Under the pieces are notes generated by a model. It was not told where the DNA came from. It did not search any database and was given only the letters and a program-made list of their open reading frames with translations. Source: Acidobacteriota bacterium (lineage in GTDB: Bacteria > Acidobacteriota > Aminicenantia > Aminicenantales > Saccharicenantaceae). Taken from it: a DNA stretch of 11,358 nucleotides. Below, piece by piece: positions 1-6,802 of this stretch; positions within the stretch are counted from its first letter, which is position 1; every line of letters begins with the position of its first letter. Location of the stretch: positions 4,747 through 16,104 of the forward strand of contig DMVN01000218.1 in assembly GCA_003476685.1 (NCBI GenBank), given 5' to 3'. Position numbers and translations under genes: made by a program.

Positions 1-253
1 GGCCGGCTGCCTTTTTTATTTTAAGGGTAACCGGACGGCACAACCCGGCAGACAACCAGGCTGTCAGGCTGATTCTTTTCCCGTTCCGGCCTTAAAGATA
101 TTACCTTTCCCTTACCAGTAGGGATTTAAAGAGCTTCTGGCGGACAGAGAGCTTCAACTCTTTCTTTCAGATAAACTAACCTGCCCTTTCCACCCATCAA
201 CGGCCCGAGAAGAAGGGCCAGATTAGTTCTATAAATTAAGCTGCTGCCTCTCT
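1..253. other. non-coding left edge
   Basis: I see no convincing gene here. The first 22 bases end in a T-rich run after GGCTGCC and could be the right half of an intrinsic terminator of a rightward gene outside the window, but the left arm is not visible. A GC-rich hairpin (GGCCC at 202-206, 8-base loop, GGGCC at 215-219) lies about 35 bases beyond the stop codon of the leftward TPR gene. It lacks a following U-tract on either strand, so it is at best a 3'-end-stabilising or Rho-assisted structure. Confidence 0.4.
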
Positions 254-1186
254 TTATTTTTTCAAGTACTCCAGCAATTGCCGGGCCAGGGCAGCTTTTT
301 CATGCTGGGGAGCCAGCTCAATGAATTTTTCCAGGCTGGCGATGGCTTCTTCTTTTTTATTCTGGCTGATATAGATGGACCCGAGCTGGAAATAGGCTTC
401 AGCATAATCCGGTTTCAGCTCGACTGCTTTCTGAAAGTGGCACTGGGCCTCCTCGCTCTGGCCGAGGTTGACCAGGCAGACTCCGAGGTTGTAGTGAGCA
501 TCGGGGTCGTTGGGACTCAGACTCACCGCTTTCCGGTAATACCCGGCTGCCTTTTCGAATTCCGACTCGCGGGCCAGCAACTCTCCCATTTCTTTATTGG
601 CGCTGAAGCTATCGGGATTTAGTTCCACTGCTCTGGCGAAAGATTCCCTGGCTTCAGCCAGCTTGTTCAGCTTCTTGTAGGCCAGGCCAAGGTTAAAATG
701 ATAGGCCCAGTTGTTAGGACTCAGGCCGATGGCTTCCTGAAAACCAGCCGCAGCCTTCTCATAATCCTGTTTATTATAATACTCGTTAGCTTTGAGAAAG
801 GCTTTGTCAGCGCCAGACAGGCTTTTCATGGCCTGCTCATCGGCTGTTTCCAGCTTGATTACTTCCAGGTTGGCCTCGCCGTCAATCTCCACATGGACTT
901 CAAATGTTTTCGGCAGGTAACCATCTTTCTTGATGGTAACCTGGTAATAGCCGGGATAAATCCCGACCTGGGTGAATTTACCATCTTTCCCGCTTTTAGT
1001 TTCATACCTCTGGCTGGCCAGGCGGGTGGAGACAATGGTCACGGTAGCTTTCTCCACCGGGTTGCCCTGGGAATCAACCACTGTGCCCCGGACTTTTCCC
1101 CGGACCTGGGACAGCGCGTCCAGGGAAAAAATAAACAAACAGAACGGGATTACTAACAGGCTGATTTTAAGCTTTCTTGACTTCAT
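254..1186 (-). CDS. Exported carboxypeptidase-regulatory-like + TPR protein
   Basis: A 310-residue protein, probably a periplasmic or envelope-associated scaffold that binds protein partners; no enzyme motif is visible. Residues 1-27 form a signal peptide (basic N-terminus, hydrophobic core LLVIPFCLFIF, then DALSQ). Residues about 29-112 are a carboxypeptidase regulatory-like beta-sandwich (GTVVDSQGNPVEKATVTI, then GKFTQVGIYPGYYQVTIKK). About 127-300 hold five consecutive TPR units with the usual A/G-Y-A pattern and 34-residue spacing. The ATG at 1184-1186 is chosen over an upstream in-frame TTG (1226-1228) because AAAGGAG sits 6 bases before it and the signal peptide then starts cleanly. The gene lies 97 bp downstream of the GWxTD/TPR gene on the same strand, so the two are probably co-transcribed, although an internal promoter is also possible. 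Its N-terminal domain type matches that of the divergent outer-membrane receptor. Confidence 0.85.
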   Translation of the reverse strand: MKSRKLKISLLVIPFCLFIFSLDALSQVRGKVRGTVVDSQGNPVEKATVTIVSTRLASQRYETKSGKDGKFTQVGIYPGYYQVTIKKDGYLPKTFEVHVEIDGEANLEVIKLETADEQAMKSLSGADKAFLKANEYYNKQDYEKAAAGFQEAIGLSPNNWAYHFNLGLAYKKLNKLAEARESFARAVELNPDSFSANKEMGELLARESEFEKAAGYYRKAVSLSPNDPDAHYNLGVCLVNLGQSEEAQCHFQKAVELKPDYAEAYFQLGSIYISQNKKEEAIASLEKFIELAPQHEKAALARQLLEYLKK

Positions 1187-1192
1187 TGATGG

Positions 1193-1199
1193 CTCCTTT
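1193..1199 (-). promoter_or_regulatory. Shine-Dalgarno site deciding the TPR gene start
   Basis: On the minus strand the sequence AAAGGAG lies 6 bases before the ATG at 1186. The longer reading frame from the TTG at 1228 has no comparable site, and it would place 14 polar residues before the signal peptide. Confidence 0.8.
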
Positions 1200-1272
1200 G
1201 TCTTGCTTCCTGCTATCCGGTTATTCAACTGCCCTGAAGCTGCAGATTGATCTCCAACCGGACCAGGAATTT

Positions 1273-1301
1273 ATTATAACCTTTTATTTGCTCTTTTTTA
1301 A
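1273..1301 (-). promoter_or_regulatory. Possible sigma-70 promoter of the TPR gene
   Basis: On the minus strand a perfect TATAAT (1278 to 1273) is preceded by 17 bases and TTAAAA (1301 to 1296), a 4/6 match to the -35 consensus. The -35 lies inside the end of the upstream GWxTD/TPR gene. Predicted transcription start is near 1266, giving a leader of about 80 nt. The match is good for the -10 and moderate for the -35. The region is AT-rich, so chance occurrence is possible. Confidence 0.4.
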
Positions 1302-3374
1302 TTCTTCCAGCCAGGATTTGATGGTCGGCTGGTCCGGTAGAAGGGACAGGGACTTTTCCAGAAATCTTATGGCTTGCTCCCGCTCCCCCAGGTTCTGATA
1401 AACCTCGGCCGCCAGGTTAAGGACACTGACTTCTGTGGCTTCGGCCAGCAAACTATCGATGTAGGTTCTGGCCGCCGGCCAATCCTTCAGCCTGACATAG
1501 TCCAGGGCAATGACCTTGGCCGCTTCCCGGTCCCTGGTAGCTTCATAAACTTTTAGCGCAGACGATAAAGAAGACCTATAATCCCCGAGTCCAAACAGCG
1601 TCCGGGCCAGCAGCAACCGGCTTTCCGGCTCTTCCTGTCCAGCCAGGATTTGTTCCAGGATTCTCCTGGCCTCCTGGTAATTTCCTTTAAGAAAGTGCTG
1701 AGCCGCCACTATTCTCAGGAATTCTGGAGATGGCAGCGGCCGGTGAACACGGCCCAAGACCCAGGGGACTGTCGGGGCCGGCTGGGACAGCACAATCAAG
1801 TTTTCTCTGGCGGTTTCAACGGTCTGGTTATTATCCAGGAGTGATAATTCTACCCGGTAATAGCCCGGCTTGACCTGACTTAGATCAACCGGTTCCAGAT
1901 TTATGGTTCCCTGGTCCATGAGCACCTCCCGCAGCCACCTGGTCTGGCACTCCGGGCTGGCCGACGTGTCCAGACTTCTCAAACAGAACTGCACCCTGGC
2001 TTCAGACGACAGCCCCTCGGAATGTAAAAGTCGGCAATACATCCGGAGTTTTTCTGTGGGGGAGAATTCATTACGGGCGCTGACCAGGTATTCCTGGCCG
2101 TTGAAAGAGAAAGCCTTCACCCGACCCTGGGGGAGAGAGCTGGCCGCATGGTATAGAACGAGTGGACTCAGGTACTGAGTGGTGCCTGGTCCTGGGACTT
2201 TCAGACTGGTTTCCCAGGAGGTAAAATCCCTGGCCGTTTTATTTTTCAAAAGAATCAGCAGCTTGTAATCTCCCGGAAGGACCGGGAAAAGATCCTGGAA
2301 TGCCAGTCTCTGTCTGGCCCTGGTTTCAAACTGTTCCCGGTTTAACCGGAGTGGCACCTCTTCTGTCCGGTTCAGGACCGGGTTGCCGTTTAAGTCTTCC
2401 AGCCTGATGGTCAGCTCGTAGATGGCTGAATAGACACCGTTAGTTTCGGCAAAATTGATCTGGTCGGGCTCAATCGTCCAGTGCACGAAATAATCCTGGC
2501 CTTGGGGCCAGACCCGGGCCAGGGCGCTGGAGGTTATGAAATTGTGGGAATAATCCACCTCCACCAGGTCTTTATAACTCAGGTAATTCCGGGCATAAGC
2601 GGGGGAAAATTTTTTCTCCGGGAGGGATTTGATGGTGGCAATGATGGTCTGGGAAGTTAGGGAGCTGAACCCTTCCTGGCTTTCTTCGGGCAAATAGCTC
2701 AGAGCGGCCTTACCCAGTTCGGCATTGATGGCTTTGATTATCTCCAGGGCCTTGCTCCTGGTCAGCAGGGTGGAAGACATGGAGGGAATCACCAGCTTTT
2801 CCGGTCCTTCGACCCCGGGGTAGTAAAGGCGATAATCGCCTGAGCCCTCGGGCTGGTAGAAAATAAGGTAAAAATATCCGGGCAGCCCGTATTTCGGGTC
2901 GCCCTGGTAAAACCACAGCTCCATCGGCCAGATATCCGACTGGGTGGCAAAGACCTGGCGTTCCCGTGGTTTACCCAGCAGAAGATAATAATAGCCGCGT
3001 TCAGTCAGGCACCCCCTTTTGGAAGACCCGATACTGAAATACCTGTCGGCAAAATGGACCCGTTCCAGGTACTCCCGGTAGAATTCATTTTCGCTGGTAT
3101 CAGGGTTGGGGTCCCTGACCTTCCAGAAAAGATTGATGAACCGGTCGCGTTCCTGCTCGGTTCTTAGTTTGAAAAAAACTTCTTTTTCGGTCTCGGTGAT
3201 AATCGGGGTAACTATCTCCAGCCAGTCTCTCTGGGCCGGGGTCAGGCTGTTGATAGCCTCTTTTTGTTTCTGGCCGGCTGGCGGAGAGGCCGATAGCAGG
3301 CTCCAGGAAAAGAAGCCCAGGACCAGAAATATTCTTATCAGTTTGCCTGAATGTCTCGATCGGTAATTATACAT
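1284..3374 (-). CDS. Exported GWxTD-domain protein with C-terminal TPRs
   Basis: A 696-residue exported protein of the GWxTD family, whose biochemical role is not established. Residues 1-31 look like a signal peptide (KLIRIFLVLGFFSWSLLSA). About 43-180 form the GWxTD region: FWKVRDPNPDTSENEFYREY at 83-102, then the signature at 121-127, which here reads GCLTERG, followed by YYYLLLGKPRER. The Trp and Asp that name the family are replaced by Cys122 and Glu125. The middle (about 180-545) contains beta-rich segments resembling extracytoplasmic sandwich domains, with no recognised catalytic motif. About 549-696 is a TPR-like helical region. The start is the ATG at 3372-3374; AGGTGG sits 9 bases upstream. 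A TTG at 3438-3440 would add 22 residues before the signal peptide and is less likely. It is likely the first gene of a leftward unit with the TPR protein. I found no convincing promoter. Confidence 0.85.
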   Translation of the reverse strand: MYNYRSRHSGKLIRIFLVLGFFSWSLLSASPPAGQKQKEAINSLTPAQRDWLEIVTPIITETEKEVFFKLRTEQERDRFINLFWKVRDPNPDTSENEFYREYLERVHFADRYFSIGSSKRGCLTERGYYYLLLGKPRERQVFATQSDIWPMELWFYQGDPKYGLPGYFYLIFYQPEGSGDYRLYYPGVEGPEKLVIPSMSSTLLTRSKALEIIKAINAELGKAALSYLPEESQEGFSSLTSQTIIATIKSLPEKKFSPAYARNYLSYKDLVEVDYSHNFITSSALARVWPQGQDYFVHWTIEPDQINFAETNGVYSAIYELTIRLEDLNGNPVLNRTEEVPLRLNREQFETRARQRLAFQDLFPVLPGDYKLLILLKNKTARDFTSWETSLKVPGPGTTQYLSPLVLYHAASSLPQGRVKAFSFNGQEYLVSARNEFSPTEKLRMYCRLLHSEGLSSEARVQFCLRSLDTSASPECQTRWLREVLMDQGTINLEPVDLSQVKPGYYRVELSLLDNNQTVETARENLIVLSQPAPTVPWVLGRVHRPLPSPEFLRIVAAQHFLKGNYQEARRILEQILAGQEEPESRLLLARTLFGLGDYRSSLSSALKVYEATRDREAAKVIALDYVRLKDWPAARTYIDSLLAEATEVSVLNLAAEVYQNLGEREQAIRFLEKSLSLLPDQPTIKSWLEELKKSK

Positions 3375-3738
3375 GGTTGGCAACCACCTAACATCCTTTC
3401 CAGGTTTGAGTTTGGCCTGAACCTGAAGCCCGGCCCTCAATGCTCAGACGCTCTGTCTTTATGTTTTATTTTATCAAATTTTTGTAGATTATTCTTCTTC
3501 ATGCAAATTAGCAATGAAAATCAGCAGGAACCATAGCTGTTAATATTTCCCTTTCATTATTGATAACGCTGCTGGCGCAATTTAGTTTCTTCAAGGCAGA
3601 GTCTTAAATTTTTTGCCAGAATCAATTCTCAGAAAGTTCAGGAGATGGATAATTCTTGAAAAAATAACCCCCAATGTATTCGCTTTTTTGGATTAAAGCC
3701 GTCCAAATAATTGAATAATCGGGCCAAAACCCAGTTTC

Positions 3739-3775
3739 TTATTTAATAACTGCTTGATTATAAATTATTTAATAA
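3739..3775. repeat. Direct repeat TTATTTAATAA
   Basis: The 11-mer TTATTTAATAA occurs at 3739-3749 and again at 3765-3775, 26 bp start to start (about 2.5 helical turns). It ends 11 bp before the sigma-54 -24 element. Each copy has TTAT/ATAA dyad symmetry around a 3-base centre. It could be a protein-binding or DNA-bending site (for example IHF-like bending needed by sigma-54 promoters). The AT-rich context makes chance more likely than for a mixed-base repeat. Confidence 0.5.
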
Positions 3776-3786
3776 ATAACTTCCCC

Positions 3787-3802
3787 TGGCATAAAAATTG
3801 CT
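3787..3802 (+). promoter_or_regulatory. Sigma-54 (-24/-12) promoter of the receptor gene
   Basis: TGGCAT, five bases, then TTGCT gives the -24 GG (3788-3789) and the -12 GC (3800-3801) exactly 12 bp apart. The flanking bases fit the YTGGCAYR-N4-TTGCW consensus throughout. Transcription would start near 3813, leaving a leader of about 150 nt. RpoN promoters need an AAA+ enhancer-binding protein acting from upstream sites; roughly 400 bp of intergenic DNA lies upstream to hold them. No RpoN activator gene lies in the window. Confidence 0.75.
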
Positions 3803-3874
3803 TTACATAAGAGAACGAATAATGTTATCTTAATTTCGATATTGTAATGGGAAGGGCAATTTCAATCTTAGAAC

Positions 3875-3886
3875 AAAAGGAGGTGA
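3875..3886 (+). promoter_or_regulatory. Orphan Shine-Dalgarno-like element in leader
   Basis: AAAAGGAGGTGA is fully complementary to the usual 3' end of 16S rRNA, yet no ATG, GTG or TTG follows within 5-13 bases. What follows is an A/G-only tract of about 25 bases. It lies inside a possible 25-codon reading frame (ATG 3847-3849 to TAA 3922-3924) that has no ribosome site of its own. Roles as a ribosome standby site or an RNA-level control element are inference. Confidence 0.4.
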
Positions 3887-3950
3887 GAAAAGAAAAGAAA
3901 AGAGACAAATTGGCATGGTTTTAAGGAAAAGGTAAAAGTTATTTTTCCGA

Positions 3951-3957
3951 AAGGAGG
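3951..3957 (+). promoter_or_regulatory. Shine-Dalgarno site deciding a TTG start
   Basis: AAGGAGG lies 7 bases before the TTG at 3965-3967. The nearest in-frame ATG is codon 12, inside the hydrophobic core of the signal peptide, so the TTG is the supported start. Confidence 0.85.
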
Positions 3958-3964
3958 AGAAAGA

Positions 3965-6727
3965 TTGGTTAAAAAAGTTTTTGTTCCATTGTTAATCATG
4001 CTGTTCCTGGCTCCTCTGGCTTTCTCCCAGTCCCGAGAAACAGGGGCCATCGCCGGAACGGTGACCGACGAATCAGGTTCGCCGCTTCCCGGAGTGACCG
4101 TGACCATTTCCGGTCCCGCGCTGATGGGCACCAGGTCTTCGGTGACTGATGCCAGGGGTGTCTACCGTTTCCCGGCCCTGCCGCCAGGAACCTACACCCT
4201 CAAAGCCGAACTCCAGGGTTTCAGGGACGTGGTTAATACTAACGTCCGTTTGACCACGACCACCACCCTGACAGTTGACCTGACCATGCAACAGACCACC
4301 CTGGAAGAAGAAGTGACCGTTGTGGCCAAATCGCCCACGGTTGACGTCAAATCGACCGAAACCGCTTCCGTAGCTCTGACCAACGAAATTCTGCGGAACA
4401 TGCCCTACAGCCAGTTCACCGCCGACATCGTCAACATGGCGCCGGGCGTCACCAACAACGTGGCCTTCGGAGCTTCCCAGAACACCGGTATTGCCTACAC
4501 TATGGACGGCGTCAACGTGGCCGACCCGGAAGCCGGCTCGGCCTGGGTTTTTTCCGACCACAACATCGTTGAAGAAGCCAAAATTATGGGCGTGGGCCTG
4601 CCGGCAGAATACGGAAACTTCACCGGAGTTATTTTCAACCTGATTACCAAATCAGGCGGCAACAATTTCTCCGGCCATATGGAATTCAATTTCCAGGGCA
4701 AAAGAACCGACAAGCCGAAAGGACTGTGGGGCACCACCAACAACGGGGCCTACGTCGACGATTTCCCTGAGTTAACCTCGCCTCTGCTGAAACTGATGGA
4801 CGTCAATGCCCACCTGGGTGGTCCCATCATCCGCGATAAGCTGTGGTTCTATGTCGGGCTTCAGTATTACCGCACCTGGCGCTATCCCACCGGCTTCCCT
4901 GAGGCCGTTGATTACAAGCAGCCCAGAAGTTTCTTCAAGTTATCTTCCCAACTGACAAACCTGACCATGACCGGCTCAGTCCAGATTGATACTTATAACG
5001 GAATCAACCGGGGAGCCGGAGCCACTGTTTCGCCCGAAGCTACCGTTACCCAGAAATCCCCCGAAGTGGTCGGCAACTTCAGCCTGACCAAGATTTTCAG
5101 CTCCAATACTTTCCTGGATGTCAAAGCTGCTTACTTCTGGGGCTATTACTACCTGGATCCAGAAGTTGGTATGTCCCCCTACATGCATTTTGATTTCGCC
5201 GACAACTTCCAGCGCTACAGCTCCGGCTATTTTTATTATGCTGACCGACAGCGCTTCCAGGCTAACGCCAGCTTGAGCCATTACGTAGAAGATTTTTATG
5301 GTTCCCATGACTTCAAGTTTGGCGCTGAGTTCGAGCGGTCCATGGCCCGCAGCCGCTACGGTTTTACCGGTGAAGGCGGAGAACTGGGCGACCACGTTCA
5401 ATACTACGATTATTACGGTTATCCCTACCTGGCCTATCAATACGATGGTTATGACATCAACACCAGGTATACCAGGCTGGAAGTCTTCGCTCAGGATGCC
5501 TGGCAGGTGACCAAGAGGCTCAACATCAACGCCGGAGTCAGGTTCAGCCTGTACTGGGGCCAGGTCAAAGGTGTTCCCGGAAATGTTTATACCAACAACA
5601 GAATTTCTCCCCGCCTCGGCTTCACCTACGACCTGTTCGGGGATAAAAGCACCATCCTGAAAGCCCATTACGGCCACTTCTCCGAAGCCATGCTCACTGC
5701 CTATCATGACCGGATGAATCCCCCATCGGCCTACAGCAGCTACAACGGATATTATTATGATTGGTATGATGACGACGAAGACGGAATTTATGACGAGTGG
5801 CTCCTGTGGTTCTCTATTCCCCACGACCAGTACCTGATGGATTCGGACATCAAGCATCCTTACATGATCCAGTGGACGGTCAGCCTGGAGCGGGAAATCT
5901 TTAAGGATGCTTCTTTCAGCATTAGCTACATCAACCGGCGCTGGAAGAATTTGATCGGACCCATTGACCTCAACGCTGATTACGTCGAACAAACCGTAAC
6001 CGTGCCCAGCTTTGGAACCTACACCGTCTATGAAAGAACTGCTGAAACCCTGGAAACTCCACAGTACTATATCACCAACCTCGACGGGGCGTACCAGGAC
6101 TATCCCTGGATTCTGGAGAAGCCCTACCGCCGGTATCACGGCATCCAGTTCATGTTCAACAAGAGATTTTCCAACAGGTGGCAGTTGCTGGCTTCTTATA
6201 CCCTGTCCAAGGCCTGGGGCACCACCGATAACGGCTTTGCCGACGACATCGGTTATGGCGGCAACGTCTACGACCCGAATTTCTGGATAAACAGCGACGG
6301 TAACTCCACTTACGACCCGACCCACATGATCAAGGTCCAGGGCACCTATGTCATTCCCAAGATTGAGCTGAGTGTTAACGTCTACTACCACGGAATTACT
6401 GGCAATGCCTGGACCACCCGTTACCGGACTTCGCGTTTCAACCAGGGAAGAATCACCTTCTTTATTGAGCCCAGGGGTTCCCACCACTACCCGATGGACC
6501 ACCAGATTGACATCAGGCTGGAGAAGATTTTCACCTTTGCCAGCAAGTACCGGCTCGGTCTGATGGTTGACATCTTTAACCTGCTCAATGCTGACACCAT
6601 CACCTCTTGGGGCACCCGCTGGATGTACGACTGGGATCCGACAATGTATCCTTCCACTAATGGTCACCAACTGTACGGTCTCGTTAACGCCAGACAGGCT
6701 CGAGTCGGCATCCGTCTGATCTTCTGA
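3965..6727 (+). CDS. Oar-like TonB-dependent outer-membrane receptor
   Basis: A 920-residue outer-membrane protein of the TonB-dependent receptor / Oar-like class, expected to bind and import a large or poorly diffusing substrate using TonB energy. Substrate unknown. Residues 1-22 are a signal peptide (VKKVFVPLLIMLFLAPLAFSQ). About 27-110 are a carboxypeptidase-regulatory-like domain (GTVTDESGSPLPGVTVTI; GTYTLKAELQGFRD). About 115-232 form the plug (ILRNMP, MAPGV, YTMDGVNVAD at 178-187, GVIFNLITKSGGNNFSG). The rest is a beta-barrel rich in alternating aromatic residues, ending in the terminal Phe (VGIRLIF) typical of outer-membrane proteins. No clear TonB box is visible. Residues 480-502 hold ten Tyr, and 602-611 form a DxDxDGxxDE acidic loop. 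Translation starts at TTG with a strong ribosome site. A sigma-54 promoter lies upstream and an intrinsic terminator downstream, so it is likely monocistronic. Confidence 0.92.
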   Translation: MVKKVFVPLLIMLFLAPLAFSQSRETGAIAGTVTDESGSPLPGVTVTISGPALMGTRSSVTDARGVYRFPALPPGTYTLKAELQGFRDVVNTNVRLTTTTTLTVDLTMQQTTLEEEVTVVAKSPTVDVKSTETASVALTNEILRNMPYSQFTADIVNMAPGVTNNVAFGASQNTGIAYTMDGVNVADPEAGSAWVFSDHNIVEEAKIMGVGLPAEYGNFTGVIFNLITKSGGNNFSGHMEFNFQGKRTDKPKGLWGTTNNGAYVDDFPELTSPLLKLMDVNAHLGGPIIRDKLWFYVGLQYYRTWRYPTGFPEAVDYKQPRSFFKLSSQLTNLTMTGSVQIDTYNGINRGAGATVSPEATVTQKSPEVVGNFSLTKIFSSNTFLDVKAAYFWGYYYLDPEVGMSPYMHFDFADNFQRYSSGYFYYADRQRFQANASLSHYVEDFYGSHDFKFGAEFERSMARSRYGFTGEGGELGDHVQYYDYYGYPYLAYQYDGYDINTRYTRLEVFAQDAWQVTKRLNINAGVRFSLYWGQVKGVPGNVYTNNRISPRLGFTYDLFGDKSTILKAHYGHFSEAMLTAYHDRMNPPSAYSSYNGYYYDWYDDDEDGIYDEWLLWFSIPHDQYLMDSDIKHPYMIQWTVSLEREIFKDASFSISYINRRWKNLIGPIDLNADYVEQTVTVPSFGTYTVYERTAETLETPQYYITNLDGAYQDYPWILEKPYRRYHGIQFMFNKRFSNRWQLLASYTLSKAWGTTDNGFADDIGYGGNVYDPNFWINSDGNSTYDPTHMIKVQGTYVIPKIELSVNVYYHGITGNAWTTRYRTSRFNQGRITFFIEPRGSHHYPMDHQIDIRLEKIFTFASKYRLGLMVDIFNLLNADTITSWGTRWMYDWDPTMYPSTNGHQLYGLVNARQARVGIRLIF

Positions 6728-6747
6728 TAATTCAGAGCTCCAGTCCG

Positions 6748-6780
6748 GGGGCGGCGGAGAAATCCGCCGCCCCTTTTTTT
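6748..6780 (+). terminator. Intrinsic terminator of the receptor gene
   Basis: A perfect 11-bp stem, GGGGCGGCGGA (6748-6758) with TCCGCCGCCCC (6763-6773), is closed by a GAAA tetraloop (6759-6762). Seven T residues (6774-6780) follow directly. It begins 20 bases after the receptor stop codon. Confidence 0.95.
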
Positions 6781-6785
6781 ATCTA

Positions 6786-6794
6786 TGCTATAAT
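6786..6794 (+). promoter_or_regulatory. Extended -10 promoter for a leaderless mRNA
   Basis: TGCTATAAT is a perfect -10 hexamer (6789-6794) with the TGn extension. There is no -35 match at the usual distance; that DNA is the terminator stem. The predicted start is 6801-6803, at or 1-2 bases before the ATG at 6803. The AGGA at 6796-6799 would then lie upstream of the transcript and could not serve as a ribosome site. Because a strong terminator ends at 6780, the next gene needs its own promoter, and this is the only candidate in the 22-bp gap. Confidence 0.65.
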
Positions 6795-6802
6795 TAGGAT
6801 TG

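Larger units (their letters stand above)
3375..3964. other. AT-rich divergent intergenic region
   Basis: About 590 bp without a convincing gene separate the leftward GWxTD/TPR unit from the rightward receptor gene. It is much more AT-rich than the flanking coding DNA. It holds a sigma-54 promoter (3787-3802), an 11-base direct repeat just upstream (3739-3749 and 3765-3775), and two small inverted repeats that could be activator sites: TTCATGC/GCAATGAA around 3498-3518, with a one-base bulge, and AGAAT-CA-ATTCT at 3618-3629. It also holds a purine-rich leader with two strong Shine-Dalgarno sequences. No good sigma-70 promoter for the leftward gene stood out. Confidence 0.7.

Noticed and set aside
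202-219. GGCCC/GGGCC hairpin downstream of the leftward TPR gene as an intrinsic terminator
   Set aside because: There is no U-tract in the direction of transcription. It is mentioned only as a possible 3'-end structure.
3847-3924. Possible 25-codon leader peptide gene
   Set aside because: It starts at an ATG but has no ribosome site before it, and its length is within chance. It is kept only as a finding about the leader, not as a gene.
4976-6670. Long open frame antisense to the receptor gene (564 codons)
   Set aside because: It overlaps a well-supported receptor gene. Its translation is low-complexity, rich in Val, Gly and Ile, with no motif, and it has no ribosome site. It is a shadow of the receptor's codon bias.
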